A stretch of 64,000 nucleotides of DNA from CBDEVH01 sp965243565 (GCA_965243565.1 OZ251571.1:1612001-1676000), one strand, 5' to 3'. Positions 1 to 9,294 are shown, counted from the stretch's first letter. The notes: generated by a model from the letters alone, not told the origin. Made by a program: numbers and translations.

Positions 1-2
1 TT

Positions 3-971
3 CGGCAAGTTTATTCTTCAGGTTTTACCCAACGCCCCGATTTAACCGTGATGGGGGCTTTTTCAGGTTTAGAAATTGCCTGTTGGGACATCGTCGGTAA
101 ATCACGCGAAACCCCAATATACGAATTATTAGGCGGAAAAATAAGCAATAGACTTCGCTGTTATACCTACCTTTACCCCAACGAACAAGAAGACGATTCT
201 TTTTATTCGTCGCCTAGTCAATCGGCGGCTTGTGCCAAACGCATGGTGGACCAAGGTTTTACCGCCGTCAAATTTGATCCAGCTGGTGCTTATACCGCCT
301 TTGGTGCACATCAACCAAAATTAGACGACATCGAACGCAGTGTGGAATTTTGCAAACAAATTCGTGCGGCTGTTGGCAATAGAGCCGATTTACTGTTTGG
401 CACCCATGGACAATTTACCATCGCCGCTGCCATTCGCTTGGCACGGCATATCGAGCCTTACGACCCATTATGGTTTGAAGAACCCATTCCACCCGATGCT
501 TCTGCCGACATGGGCAAGGTTGCCCGCCAAACCACTATTGCCATTGCCACCGGCGAACGGTTGTGTACCAAAATGGAATTCGCAACGGTATTACGACAAC
601 AAGCCGCATCCATACTCCAACCCGCATTAGGGCGTGTCGGTGGGCTGTGGGAAGCCAAAAAAGTCGCCATATTAGCAGAGGCATTTTGTGCACAAATAGC
701 ACCACACCTCTACGCTGGTCCCATCGAATGGGCAGCCAACATTCAACTCGGTGCATCTATCCCTAATTTGCTCATTTTAGAAACCATTGGTAGCGGCAAC
801 GAATTTCATCAAAGTCTGTTATCTTCTCCTATTGTTATAGAAAATGGTTACATTATTCCGCCTACTGCACCCGGACTAGGTGTTGAATTAAACGAAAAAG
901 TCGCTAAAAACCATCCTTATACAGGTGATAAACTGCATTTGCAAATGCAAGACTCACCCTACTATCCTTAA
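3..971 (+). CDS. Mandelate racemase/muconate lactonizing enzyme family protein (partial, 5' end missing)
   Basis: The frame is open from base 3, so the gene starts left of the window; the GTG/ATG pair at 48/51 is internal. It belongs to the enolase superfamily, which abstracts the alpha-proton of a carboxylate in a Mg2+-dependent barrel; many members are sugar-acid dehydratases. Counting from base 48, the visible features are VKFDPAG (K75, D77, the KxD acid/base site), a FGTH segment near 117-120, WFEEP (142-146), GER (169-171) and an APH histidine near 220, the expected ligand and base order. The TYLYP segment resembles galactonate/mannonate-dehydratase-type members. The substrate cannot be fixed. 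A uronate dehydrogenase at 56.9 kb would fit sugar-acid catabolism, but that link is inference. Confidence 0.85.
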   Translation, partial: RQVYSSGFTQRPDLTVMGAFSGLEIACWDIVGKSRETPIYELLGGKISNRLRCYTYLYPNEQEDDSFYSSPSQSAACAKRMVDQGFTAVKFDPAGAYTAFGAHQPKLDDIERSVEFCKQIRAAVGNRADLLFGTHGQFTIAAAIRLARHIEPYDPLWFEEPIPPDASADMGKVARQTTIAIATGERLCTKMEFATVLRQQAASILQPALGRVGGLWEAKKVAILAEAFCAQIAPHLYAGPIEWAANIQLGASIPNLLILETIGSGNEFHQSLLSSPIVIENGYIIPPTAPGLGVELNEKVAKNHPYTGDKLHLQMQDSPYYP

Positions 972-1006
972 AGCCCAATTGGCTGCCTCCAAAACATAAT
1001 CCAAAC

Positions 1007-1891
1007 ATGACCAATCAAAGCAAAGGCATTGCCATTTGTCTGCTTTCGACTCTATGTATCGTCTTGCAGGATTCACTATCTAAGCACATGCTACAACAAT
1101 TTTCTATTGCGCAAATTATTTTTGTACGTCATATTGGCTTTATTATATTTGCTTGGTGGTGGGCAATGACAACCGAAAAAACACCACTTGCTTTTTTTAA
1201 TTTATTTAAGCGGGCTAAAAATCCGTGGATGCAAGTATTACGATCCGTACTGATGGTAATAGAAATTGCTGTTTTCTTTACTGGATTACAATACATCGGT
1301 ATTGCCAAAGCCCATGCTCTTTTTATGCTTTTTCCTATTCTCGCAACCTTAATGGCCATTCCCATATTAAAAGAGAGTGTGGGCATAAAAGAAGTAATTG
1401 CATTGCTATTGGGCTTTACTGGGGCAATGTTTATTATTCGCCCGGGCAGTGGCGTGTTTGAAATTCATTCACTCATTATTGTCGGTGCGGCTTTTTTGTT
1501 TGCTTTGTACAATGTCATTACGCGATTTTCAACCATTACCGATGGCTTTCGCGTTAGCATGGTTTATATGTCCACCATTGGATTAATCGCTTCTGCCCCC
1601 TTGGGTATTGCACAGTGGGAAACACCTACCACCCCAACCCTATGGCTGTTAATAATCTTACTTACCATTAGCGGTATTCTTTGCCATTTGCTCATTGTCA
1701 AGTCTTTGGAATACACAAAAGCGTCGGTACTACAACCCTACAACTACGTTCTAATAGGGTGGGCGGCATTATTTGGCTGGCTATTTTACGGCGAGCTACT
1801 CGATATTTACGACTATATCGGCATCCTTTGTATGCTATGCGGTGGCTTATTTATGATGGGTGTTTTACGCTTTCGCTTTTTTTCAAAATAA
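1007..1891 (+). CDS. EamA/DMT-superfamily permease
   Basis: The 294-residue protein is almost entirely hydrophobic, with about ten predicted transmembrane segments and two homologous halves, typical of EamA (drug/metabolite transporter) exporters. A motif of the type YIGIAKAHALFMLFPI in the first half matches the family's conserved helix region. It starts at an ATG 35 bp after the enolase-superfamily gene, so the two may be co-transcribed. It converges on pgi with only 5 bp between stop codons and no clear terminator. The substrate is unknown. A second DMT gene lies at 3717-4622 on the other strand, too divergent by eye to be a recent duplicate. Confidence 0.85.
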   Translation: MTNQSKGIAICLLSTLCIVLQDSLSKHMLQQFSIAQIIFVRHIGFIIFAWWWAMTTEKTPLAFFNLFKRAKNPWMQVLRSVLMVIEIAVFFTGLQYIGIAKAHALFMLFPILATLMAIPILKESVGIKEVIALLLGFTGAMFIIRPGSGVFEIHSLIIVGAAFLFALYNVITRFSTITDGFRVSMVYMSTIGLIASAPLGIAQWETPTTPTLWLLIILLTISGILCHLLIVKSLEYTKASVLQPYNYVLIGWAALFGWLFYGELLDIYDYIGILCMLCGGLFMMGVLRFRFFSK

Positions 1892-1896
1892 ATTAT

Positions 1897-3450
1897 TTAC
1901 TCTGCCAGCCCATCATAATGAGTTAATAAACCTTGTGTTGAAGCATCCTGCTTTGTGCGGTCAGCGGTTTTGTCCAGTAGTGGGCGTAGGTTTTTGGCTA
2001 CTATCTTGCCCAACTCGACCCCCCACTGGTCAAATGAGTTAATACCCCATATTATTCCTTCGCAAAAAACCCGATGTTCGTACAGTGCAATAAGACTCCC
2101 CAGTGTATAAGGGGACAGTTCGCGGTAAAAAATCGTTACCGATGGACATTCGCCAACAAAATGTCGATGTGCCTTATCAGCACTCATGTCTCCACCCATT
2201 AATGCTGCCGATTGTGCCAGACAATTTGCCAATAATAACTTGTGTTGCTCGTCATTAGCATTAATTGGACGAGCAGCAACCATAAACTCACACGGCACAA
2301 CATCGGTGCCTTGGTGTAACATCTGAAAATACGCGTGTTGTGCGTTGGTTCCCGCACTCCCCCATACCACTGGTGCCGTTGCCGTTGATGCTATTGTGTT
2401 ATCTGTTAAAATGCGCTTGCCATTGCTCTCCATTTCTAGCTGTTGCAAATAAGAGGGTAGTAAATTTAAGCGTTGGTCATACGGTAGGATTGCTCGTGTG
2501 GGGTATTCACAAACATTGCGATGCCATATACCCACCAATGCCAACAGCAGTGGTAAGTTTTGTTCTAATGGCGCATTGCAAAAATGTTTATCCATTGTCT
2601 CAGCACCATCTAGTAGCTCGCCAAAGTGAGTGCTGCCTATTGCCAATGCCAATGGCAAGCCCACAGTACTCCATAACGAGTATCGTCCGCCCACCCAATC
2701 GTCATAAACAAATATTTCATTGACGCCAAATGCACGTGCTTTTTGTGCATCTGCGGTTACCGCAACCACTTGTGTTTGTACTGCTGTATCAGATTTTTTT
2801 TGTAACCATTCGCAGGCACGGGTGGCATTGATCATTGTTTCAACAGTGGCAAAGGTTTTTGATGAAATAATAATCAATGTTCTTTCAGGTGATAGTTTTT
2901 CCAATGTATCACCAATATCGGCACCATCCATATTGGATACAAAATGCAAATGCAACCCATTTTTAGCAAAGGGGGTCAAGGCAGCGGTTGCCATTGACGG
3001 ACCTAAATTGGAACCACCAATGCCAATATTGACAGCATCGGTATAAGGGTTGCCGTCTGCTGCGACAATGCTCCCTCGCCGACAGCCCTCAGCAAATGCC
3101 AACATGCGTTCGCGTTCGCGGTGAATCGTATCGATCATGCCTTCTAGCTTACTGTTGCATCGGCTAGCACGTAACGCGGTGTGTAGTACCGCACGGTCTT
3201 CACTGCGGTTAATTTTTTTACCGCTAAACATGGCATCACGTTGCTCTTGTATTTGTGCTGCCCGTGCTAATTCTAGTAGTAGTGATAGCGATTTTTGACA
3301 AAGTGTGGTTTTAGAAAAGTCCAATAAGATGTCATCAAAGCCCACCGAAAAATGATTAAACCGCTTGCTGTCATTGGCAAATAAATCCGCCATTCGTTGA
3401 CGTGACATTGCACGCAATGCCGACAGTTTTTCGCTTGCTTCTTTTTTCAT
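1897..3450 (-). CDS. pgi: Glucose-6-phosphate isomerase
   Basis: Interconverts glucose 6-phosphate and fructose 6-phosphate in the cytoplasm (glycolysis and gluconeogenesis). At 517 residues it is slightly shorter than the 549-residue E. coli enzyme. Visible hallmarks are GIGGSNLGPSMATAAL in the sugar-phosphate-binding region, the first PGI signature GGRYSLWSTVGLPLALAIG, the catalytic-His segment GTNAQHAYFQMLHQG, and the C-terminal signature WGINSFDQWGVELGK containing the catalytic lysine. The start ATG overlaps the stop of the upstream 81-codon ORF as TAATG, so translation is probably coupled. It is the last gene of a minus-strand run: CBS protein, YbaK, DMT permease, small ORF, pgi. Confidence 0.97.
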   Translation of the reverse strand: MKKEASEKLSALRAMSRQRMADLFANDSKRFNHFSVGFDDILLDFSKTTLCQKSLSLLLELARAAQIQEQRDAMFSGKKINRSEDRAVLHTALRASRCNSKLEGMIDTIHRERERMLAFAEGCRRGSIVAADGNPYTDAVNIGIGGSNLGPSMATAALTPFAKNGLHLHFVSNMDGADIGDTLEKLSPERTLIIISSKTFATVETMINATRACEWLQKKSDTAVQTQVVAVTADAQKARAFGVNEIFVYDDWVGGRYSLWSTVGLPLALAIGSTHFGELLDGAETMDKHFCNAPLEQNLPLLLALVGIWHRNVCEYPTRAILPYDQRLNLLPSYLQQLEMESNGKRILTDNTIASTATAPVVWGSAGTNAQHAYFQMLHQGTDVVPCEFMVAARPINANDEQHKLLLANCLAQSAALMGGDMSADKAHRHFVGECPSVTIFYRELSPYTLGSLIALYEHRVFCEGIIWGINSFDQWGVELGKIVAKNLRPLLDKTADRTKQDASTQGLLTHYDGLAE

Positions 3451-3695
3451 TATGCTTCTCCTTTAACGGCTTCATTACTGCGGTGGCTAATTGTATCTAC
3501 TGTCGCACCTGCAAACAATGCCCTATACATTTCAATTGCTCGCTCGGTATCGGTAAAAGCCAATACTGGCAAACCAATAAAACAACAGCAGTATTCTAAT
3601 ATTTTTGTTGCGTTGTCATCTTTGTTTTCATCATAAAATAATGCCAATGTGCTATCAGTAGTAGCCGATAAATGTCGTATCCTAAGTATTATCAT
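3450..3695 (-). CDS. Hypothetical 81-residue protein upstream of pgi
   Basis: I do not recognise this protein. It lies between the DMT permease and pgi on the same strand, and its TAA stop shares a base with the pgi ATG (TAATG), as in a translationally coupled operon. It has no signal peptide or clear membrane segment; the middle contains a Cys-rich stretch LEYCCCFIGLPVLAF. No good Shine-Dalgarno sequence precedes the ATG at 3695. It could be a small real gene or the remnant of a larger one. Confidence 0.45.
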   Translation of the reverse strand: MIILRIRHLSATTDSTLALFYDENKDDNATKILEYCCCFIGLPVLAFTDTERAIEMYRALFAGATVDTISHRSNEAVKGEA

Positions 3696-3716
3696 CGGCA
3701 GTAAACGTGATCTATT

Positions 3717-4622
3717 TTACACACTCGCCAATACCACCAAAACGGCAGCAATGGCAACAAAGCCCATGCCCAAGATTTCATAACGATTGATTTGTTCGTT
3801 AAAGGCACGCTGGCTGATTAAATAGGCCAATGGTAATTCGATTAATGCCAATGTTTTAACGTAGGCAGGGTTGGTTAAATAAAAGCACAAAAACCATAAA
3901 AAAGAGCCAACAAAACTAGTTAGTCCGATTAATGCCGCTACTCTGGCATGACGCATGATTTTCCGAAATGCTTGTTTTTTTATAATAGGAATAAGTAATA
4001 TGGTTTGCATTAATACCATTACCGCAAGCGTAAAAATACTGACTTGCCAACCAGCATCTACCAATTCGGTTGCATGATGCTTTTGTAATACCGCATACGC
4101 TAGACGAATATTAAGGATGGTAAGCGCAAAAAACAAGCCCGCACCCAACCCTAAACCAGCTGCTTTATAAGCCGCTGTCGATGGCTTATTGTCGGCTTTG
4201 GATTGTGCCATTAACGCTATGCCTATGGTTGCACAACCCATACCAATCACCCCTATAATAGGCAGTGTCATACCAAAAAACAGGAGTCCAATCACTGCAA
4301 AAATAATGCCTTCTGTTTGGGCATAAGTGGTACCGACTGCAAAATTTTTATAATTAAAAGCACGCAGTAATAATAAAGTAGCAATTATTTGAGCAATACT
4401 CGCCAGCAAACAGTATAAGAGGAATTGTTTGTTCACATCCAATAAAGTGGGTTGCACGAGCCCTAACCATAACAAAGCCATAATAGCAAAAGGGCAGGCA
4501 AAGGCGTAACGCACCCATGTCGCAGAGTAAATATCGATGTCATTCGATAATTTTTTTTGTAGCCCCGTTCGTACTATTTGCAATACTGCCGCACAAAGCG
4601 TCGGTAGTATCCACCAAAACAT
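3717..4622 (-). CDS. DMT-superfamily (EamA-like) permease
   Basis: The 301-residue protein has about ten hydrophobic helices in two related halves, as expected for an inner-membrane transporter of the drug/metabolite family. The N-terminal half carries ATWVRYAFACPFAIMALLWL and the C-terminal half a typical LALIELPLAYLIS segment. Its start lies 4 bp after the stop of ybaK (4627), so it belongs to the same minus-strand operon. Substrate and direction cannot be read from the sequence. Confidence 0.82.
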   Translation of the reverse strand: MFWWILPTLCAAVLQIVRTGLQKKLSNDIDIYSATWVRYAFACPFAIMALLWLGLVQPTLLDVNKQFLLYCLLASIAQIIATLLLLRAFNYKNFAVGTTYAQTEGIIFAVIGLLFFGMTLPIIGVIGMGCATIGIALMAQSKADNKPSTAAYKAAGLGLGAGLFFALTILNIRLAYAVLQKHHATELVDAGWQVSIFTLAVMVLMQTILLIPIIKKQAFRKIMRHARVAALIGLTSFVGSFLWFLCFYLTNPAYVKTLALIELPLAYLISQRAFNEQINRYEILGMGFVAIAAVLVVLASV

Positions 4623-4626
4623 TCAG

Positions 4627-5097
4627 TTATTCAGCAAAGTCAAAAAAATTAGCAATAGCAACCGTTGCCAAATCATTTGGATTAATGCCAAAAACTGTAT
4701 AGGCAGAGCCAGCTGCAGCCCACATTAGCGGGTAGTTTTGCATTTTCTTTTCGAGTATCACCTCAACATTATTAACATGAGCGATGGGTGGCACACCTCC
4801 GATTTCAAAACCAGTAACGGTTTGTACAAAGGCAGCGTCGGCTTTTTTTAGGGGTTTACCCACAATATTTGATAAGGCTTTAACATTCACCCGATTATCG
4901 CCACATAATACTGCTAAAACAGCCTTATCTGCGGCCCGAAATAATATCGACTTAGCAATACAAGCAACCGGACAAGACAACGCCTCAGCTGCTAATTGCG
5001 CGGTAGCGGTATTGTCTTCTAGATTTTTTAAGTGGTAATTGACTCCGCTTTTATTTAGACAATGCTGAACTTTTTCTATCCGCTCCTGTCTATTCAT
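4627..5097 (-). CDS. ybaK: YbaK/ProX-type aminoacyl-tRNA deacylase
   Basis: The 156-residue protein matches the YbaK/EbsC fold, a trans-editing domain that hydrolyses mischarged tRNAs such as Cys-tRNA(Pro) or Ala-tRNA(Pro). Conserved elements include CIAKSILFRA, with the Lys expected near the active site, LCGDNRVNVKALSNIVGKPL, FEIGGVPPIAH (the GGxxP-type loop) and GSAYTVFGINPNDL near the C-terminus. The start codon overlaps the end of the upstream CBS gene by 8 bp, suggesting coupling. Which member of the family (YbaK, ProX, YeaK) it is cannot be settled by eye. Confidence 0.85.
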   Translation of the reverse strand: MNRQERIEKVQHCLNKSGVNYHLKNLEDNTATAQLAAEALSCPVACIAKSILFRAADKAVLAVLCGDNRVNVKALSNIVGKPLKKADAAFVQTVTGFEIGGVPPIAHVNNVEVILEKKMQNYPLMWAAAGSAYTVFGINPNDLATVAIANFFDFAE

Positions 5098-5548
5098 CAG
5101 AAGCGGATGGCCAATCTCCTATGTACTCTTTTAGCATTCTGTTTTCAAAGTCAACCGCTTTGGCCGCGGATTTTGCAACATCATAAAAAGAAATAATATC
5201 TGATAAATGACCGTCCACAACAACTGGTAAATAACGGATATGATTCGATGTCATAATATTACGAATTTGGTCAATGGTATCCTCGGGCATCGCACAAACA
5301 TTTTCGCCGCTAAGCATATCCCCACACCGAACACTGTCTACTTGCGAAAAACCTTTTTCGTGTATCGCGATTAATACTTCACGAAAAGTAATCATGCCTA
5401 AAAAATGCTCTCCATCATACACAGCACAAGAACCTGTATCGTGAGTTACCATGATTCCAATAGCGTCCATTATCGGCTGCTTAGACACAACTTGCAAAAT
5501 CTCACCACGCTTTTTTTTGCTTTTTAATATATCTTTTACTCTCTGCAT
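5090..5548 (-). CDS. CBS-domain protein
   Basis: The 152-residue cytoplasmic protein consists essentially of two CBS domains. The first covers about residues 20-75 (DAIGIMVTHDTGSCAVYDGEH, in part) and the second about 90-150 (NIMTSNHIRYLPVVVDG). Paired CBS domains bind adenine nucleotides and often act as energy sensors; nothing here shows a fused effector. The start is well supported: AAGGAGG lies 7 nt before the ATG. It leads the CBS-ybaK-DMT-small ORF-pgi run and is divergent from ruvB. Confidence 0.88.
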   Translation of the reverse strand: MQRVKDILKSKKKRGEILQVVSKQPIMDAIGIMVTHDTGSCAVYDGEHFLGMITFREVLIAIHEKGFSQVDSVRCGDMLSGENVCAMPEDTIDQIRNIMTSNHIRYLPVVVDGHLSDIISFYDVAKSAAKAVDFENRMLKEYIGDWPSASDE

Positions 5549-5633
5549 TACAATTCCTCCTTATAAAGTAATTCCCTACTTATATTATAAGGGTAGAATA
5601 CAATATTTAAAAATATTTATTCGCTAGTGCCCT
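5549..5633. promoter_or_regulatory. Divergent promoter region between CBS gene and ruvB
   Basis: This 85-bp AT-rich gap separates two divergent genes. On the minus strand it holds AAGGAGG (5556-5562), ideal for the CBS gene. A TATAAT-like hexamer within the near-palindrome cttatattataag around 5579-5591 could serve as a -10 element in either direction. No Shine-Dalgarno sequence is evident before ruvB. Confidence 0.45.
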
Positions 5634-6653
5634 GTGATGAAACAAGATATAAACACTCAATTTCAATCTAGTTTGCAAAAAAATTTAAGCTTACGTCCTA
5701 AATGTCTTGATGACTATATAGGGCAAAAGCCGATTTGTAAGCAATTACGGGTATTTATTCAAGCAGCGATTGCCCGCAAAGAATCGCTTGACCACACCTT
5801 ATTATTTGGCTCTCCCGGTTTAGGTAAGACAACATTGGCGATGATTATTGCGGCAGAAATGGGCTCACAACTTCATATCACCACCGGACCTGCGCTTGAA
5901 AGGGCTGGTGATATTGCAGCTTTAATGACTGGGCTCAACGATAACGATGTATTATTTATTGACGAAATTCATCGCTTACACCCCGCCATCGAAGAAACCA
6001 TGTATTCAGCACTTGAAGATTTTCGCCTTGATATTGTCATAGGTGAAGGATCAGGTGCAAGAGCGGTTAAATTAGACTTACCCAAATTTACATTAATTGG
6101 TGCAACAACGCGGGCAGGTCGTCTAACCGCACCATTACGAGATCGTTTTGGCATTGTTTGTAATCTCGAATTTTATAATCACAGCGACATGGAAGAAATT
6201 ACTCGTCGCAGCAGTCGCATTTTAGGCGTTCAAGTAAATGACGATGCAATAAAAATCATCGCTCATCGGGCACGACGCACACCACGAATCGCCAATCGGT
6301 TGTTGCGACGCACTCGCGATTTTGCACAAGTAGAAGGCGATGGCGTTATCTCACAAGCCATTGCTCAATCCGCATTAACAACATTGGGAGTCGATACTGC
6401 CGGTTTAGACAGCACCGACTTACGCTATACACGAGCATTATTAGAGCGTTTTGGTGGCGGACCTGTCGGGTTAGAAACACTCGCTATGGCGATTGGTGAG
6501 TCCACCGATACACTCGAATCATTTATCGAGCCTTATTTATTAAAAGAAGGCTTTATTACACGCCAACCCCGCGGCCGAGTTGCAACAGCACAGTTGTATT
6601 TGCACATGGGATTACCCGCACCGTCAACCCCTATATTTGATAATACCGACTGA
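5634..6653 (+). CDS. ruvB: Holliday junction branch migration helicase RuvB
   Basis: AAA+ hexameric motor that, with RuvA, drives branch migration of Holliday junctions. At 339 residues it has the usual length. Visible are the N-terminal RPKCLDDYIGQ region, Walker A GSPGLGKTT, Walker B LFIDEIHRL, sensor 1 TLIGATTRAG, the arginine-finger area LTAPLRDRFG, and the winged-helix C-terminus with GGPVGLETLA and TPRGR-like QPRGRVAT. The start is GTG 5634 or ATG 5637. ruvA and ruvC, usually just upstream, are absent. The stop overlaps ybgC as TGATG, which keeps the common ruvB-ybgC-tol order. Confidence 0.97.
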   Translation: MMKQDINTQFQSSLQKNLSLRPKCLDDYIGQKPICKQLRVFIQAAIARKESLDHTLLFGSPGLGKTTLAMIIAAEMGSQLHITTGPALERAGDIAALMTGLNDNDVLFIDEIHRLHPAIEETMYSALEDFRLDIVIGEGSGARAVKLDLPKFTLIGATTRAGRLTAPLRDRFGIVCNLEFYNHSDMEEITRRSSRILGVQVNDDAIKIIAHRARRTPRIANRLLRRTRDFAQVEGDGVISQAIAQSALTTLGVDTAGLDSTDLRYTRALLERFGGGPVGLETLAMAIGESTDTLESFIEPYLLKEGFITRQPRGRVATAQLYLHMGLPAPSTPIFDNTD

Positions 6654-7051
6654 TGACATTTATCTATCAGTGCCGAATATACTACGAAGACACTGATGCA
6701 GGAGGGGTGGTTTATCATGCCTCCTACTTACGTTTTTTGGAACGCGCACGCACTGAAATGTTAAGAGAAAAAAATCTCGAACAACAAACGTTACGCGATA
6801 ACCGCATACTATTTGCCGTACAAGGGCTGGATATCAAGTACATTAAACCCGCCTATTTAGATGATTTGCTCGACATAACGACCAGCATCGACAAAATGTC
6901 ATCCACACGAATTTACTTTAAACAATACATTCATCGTTCTACCGATCAACAGTTAATTACAACCGCGGCGATAACAGTCGTTTGCGTAACACCGCCTCCT
7001 TTTCGAGTCCAAAAAATCCCTGATTTTGTACGCAAGCCGTTTAAAATATAA
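6653..7051 (+). CDS. ybgC: YbgC-type acyl-CoA thioesterase
   Basis: The 132-residue hotdog-fold thioesterase is the usual first gene of the tol-pal cluster. The active-site segment YYEDTDAGGVVYHASYLRF carries the conserved Asp and His, followed by ERARTEMLR. YbgC hydrolyses acyl-CoA or acyl-ACP and associates with phospholipid-synthesis enzymes in E. coli. The ATG overlaps the ruvB stop. A 142-bp gap follows before tolQ, containing only a 23-codon GTG mini-ORF (7081-7152) that I do not consider reliable. Confidence 0.95.
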   Translation: MTFIYQCRIYYEDTDAGGVVYHASYLRFLERARTEMLREKNLEQQTLRDNRILFAVQGLDIKYIKPAYLDDLLDITTSIDKMSSTRIYFKQYIHRSTDQQLITTAAITVVCVTPPPFRVQKIPDFVRKPFKI

Positions 7052-7193
7052 TCAATAATAAAATAAATACGCTCTACAAAGTGGTGGACAAGATTACAAA
7101 AAAACAAGGGGAAATCATTCAAGATGGCATCCCTACACCACCTGTAATTTAAATTATACAAAGATCTCAACTATTGTGTAGAATCAAAAAGTT

Positions 7194-7862
7194 ATGTCAT
7201 CGAATTTAGGTCTATTAGAACTTGTTTTTAAAGCAAGCCCGTTTGCACAGGGAATTTTAATCATATTGATTACCATGCTATATTTTACCCTGTGGTATAT
7301 TTTACGTAAGCGCATCGTACTTAGGCGGTATCAAAAATCGTGCGATTTATTTGAACAAGACTTTTGGTCGGGTAAAAATATAGAGACACTCGAAAAACGA
7401 GCACGACAAGCAGACTATCACAAAGTCGGTCTAGTGCAATTATTTCTATTTGCTCAAGATGAATTTAAAAAAGCCTGTGAAGTCGGCGGTGATGATGTTA
7501 ACATGATTACCGAAAGCGTTAGACGCACTCTCGATGTTGCTATTCAAAACGAAGAAGAATTTTTAGCACGACACATGCAGTTTTTAGCCACAGTTGCCAG
7601 TGTTAGCCCGTATATTGGTTTATTGGGAACAGTCTGGGGCATTATCTCTGCCTTTCAATCGCTCACCAATACCTCGCAAGCAACCATTGCTTTGGTGGCA
7701 CCGGGCATTGCCGAAGCATTAATTGCCACTGCCATGGGATTATTGGCTGCCATTCCGGCAGTCATTGCTTATAACTATTTTAGTACACGAATCGACCGCT
7801 TCAGCCTCCGATTTGATACTTTTGCCAATCGTTATCTCAACCTCATAACACGCAATCTATGA
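7194..7862 (+). CDS. tolQ: Tol-Pal system proton channel subunit TolQ
   Basis: Inner-membrane MotA/TolQ/ExbB-family protein that uses the proton motive force, with TolR, to energise TolA during outer-membrane constriction. The 222 residues include an N-terminal helix (about 17-40), a cytoplasmic loop, and two C-terminal helices with the family segment FLATVASVSPYIGLLGTVWG and later TLVALVAPGIAEAL-type residues (here ATIALVAPGIAEALIATAMG). It overlaps tolR by 4 bp (ATGA). A possible -10 element TAGAAT lies close to the ATG at about 7177. Confidence 0.96.
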   Translation: MSSNLGLLELVFKASPFAQGILIILITMLYFTLWYILRKRIVLRRYQKSCDLFEQDFWSGKNIETLEKRARQADYHKVGLVQLFLFAQDEFKKACEVGGDDVNMITESVRRTLDVAIQNEEEFLARHMQFLATVASVSPYIGLLGTVWGIISAFQSLTNTSQATIALVAPGIAEALIATAMGLLAAIPAVIAYNYFSTRIDRFSLRFDTFANRYLNLITRNL

Positions 7863-8299
7863 GACGCAGAAAAACGCGTCCAATCAGCGACATTAACGTT
7901 GTACCGTATCTTGATGTATTGCTGGTATTGCTCGTTATTTTTATGATTACAGCACCGCTATTTAATCAAGGTATTATTGATGTACCCACTGTCGGGGATA
8001 CGCCGTTGAACGAGATACCTCAAGCAGCAATAGAAATTCAATATGAATTATCAGGCAAAAAAGACAACTATACGTTGATAAACCATGAAAGTAATGAAAC
8101 AATAGAAGATTTAAACGCAGACCAACTCATAGCAGAAATTGAAAAATACGAAATTTTGTATCCTGAAAAATTAAAAAAAGAGCCTATTATCTTGGCGGCA
8201 GATAACCAATTGACATTTCAAAAGGTTTTTGATTTAGTCGGACTTTTACGGAGAAATGGATACAACAACATTGCTTTAGAAGCCGTTAATAAAAAATAG
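7859..8299 (+). CDS. tolR: Tol-Pal system protein TolR
   Basis: The 146-residue ExbD/TolR protein has one N-terminal transmembrane helix carrying the proton-binding Asp: INVVPYLDVLLVLLVIFMIT at about residues 11-30, followed by a periplasmic domain. It works with TolQ as the stator. It starts inside the tolQ stop (ATGA overlap) and is followed 9 bp later by tolA, so tolQRA is a tight operon. Confidence 0.95.
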   Translation: MRRRKTRPISDINVVPYLDVLLVLLVIFMITAPLFNQGIIDVPTVGDTPLNEIPQAAIEIQYELSGKKDNYTLINHESNETIEDLNADQLIAEIEKYEILYPEKLKKEPIILAADNQLTFQKVFDLVGLLRRNGYNNIALEAVNKK

Positions 8300-8308
8300 T
8301 TTTGTCGC

Positions 8309-9289
8309 ATGTACTTGCACCATAAAAGCGAGCCCGGCAAATGGACATCTGCAATAACAGCACTGTTTATAATGGTGTTCTTTTTCGGTCTTATTTTCTT
8401 TTCAGATTTTTTTAAATCCTTCTCACCAGCCCAAGCCGCCACCATAAGAACAGTTATTACTTTGGTTCCCGTTCCCGAAATAAAAGCCAAGACCACTGCC
8501 AAACCAAAGCAAAAACCAAAGCTTGAAAAACGCAAGGAAAAAACAGCCGATAAACCTGATGCAGATGTAGCACGCAAGAAAAAAGAAGAGGAAGAGAAGA
8601 AACGTAAGAAAAAGGCAGCGGCAGAGAAAAAACGTAAAAAGAAAGAAGCTGAGAAAAAGCGCAAAGAAAAAGAAGACAAAGAAGCCGAGCGCAAGGAAAA
8701 GAAACGCGTAGAAGTAGAGAAAAAACGCAAAGAAAAAGAAAAATTAGAAGAAGCCAAAGAAAAAGAAAAGAAGAAAAAAGAAGAAGAAGAGAAACGTAAG
8801 AAAGACGAACTGCACAAACAAGAAGAACAACGATTGGAAGAAGAGCGTAAAAAAGACCAAGAACGTAAGCAAGAAAAGCAACGATTGGAAGAAGAAAGAA
8901 TAGCCGCAGAGGATGCAGCCGCTTTAGCCAAAGCAAAAAATGATGCATTGCAAAGTCGGTTAACTAAAATAGGCAGTAAATTTGCCGGTATTGTTCGACA
9001 ACGAGTCGAACGCCATTTACAAACACCATTATCGACTCCCAAACGTAGCACCATTGGTGTTAAAATTAATTTTCGACTAACACCCAAAGGGGAACTCAGT
9101 GCTGTTCCCACTATCATCATTTCTAGCGGCTATAAGGATTTTGACGAAGAAGCCATTCGCGCCATTCTTCAAGCCGCTCCTATCCCCATTGACAGTTTTC
9201 TGTTAAAAAATCCACAATACTTACAAGATTATTTAGACAATAACCTTTGGATTTGCCCAGTTGATTGTGATCCCAGTATTCAGAGGTAA
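8309..9289 (+). CDS. tolA: Cell envelope integrity protein TolA
   Basis: The 326-residue TolA links the inner membrane to Pal and the outer membrane. It has an N-terminal transmembrane helix (about 11-33, ALFIMVFFFGLIFF), then a long Lys/Glu/Arg-rich helical domain (about 60-210) unusually rich in KEK and KKRK repeats, and a C-terminal domain with VRQRVERHLQTPL and VKINFRLTPKGEL typical of TolA domain III. tolB and pal, which normally follow, are missing here; the next gene encodes an aminotransferase. The purine-rich repeat region creates long antisense frames that are artefacts. Confidence 0.93.
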   Translation: MYLHHKSEPGKWTSAITALFIMVFFFGLIFFSDFFKSFSPAQAATIRTVITLVPVPEIKAKTTAKPKQKPKLEKRKEKTADKPDADVARKKKEEEEKKRKKKAAAEKKRKKKEAEKKRKEKEDKEAERKEKKRVEVEKKRKEKEKLEEAKEKEKKKKEEEEKRKKDELHKQEEQRLEEERKKDQERKQEKQRLEEERIAAEDAAALAKAKNDALQSRLTKIGSKFAGIVRQRVERHLQTPLSTPKRSTIGVKINFRLTPKGELSAVPTIIISSGYKDFDEEAIRAILQAAPIPIDSFLLKNPQYLQDYLDNNLWICPVDCDPSIQR

Positions 9290-9294
9290 TAACT

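Noticed and set aside
7081..7152. 23-codon GTG ORF between ybgC and tolQ
   Set aside because: Too short, GTG start, no family or Shine-Dalgarno support.
8218..9120. A 300-codon antisense frame, Ser/Phe-rich, opposite tolA
   Set aside because: It is the mirror of the Lys/Glu-rich repeats of tolA on the other strand; composition alone keeps it open.
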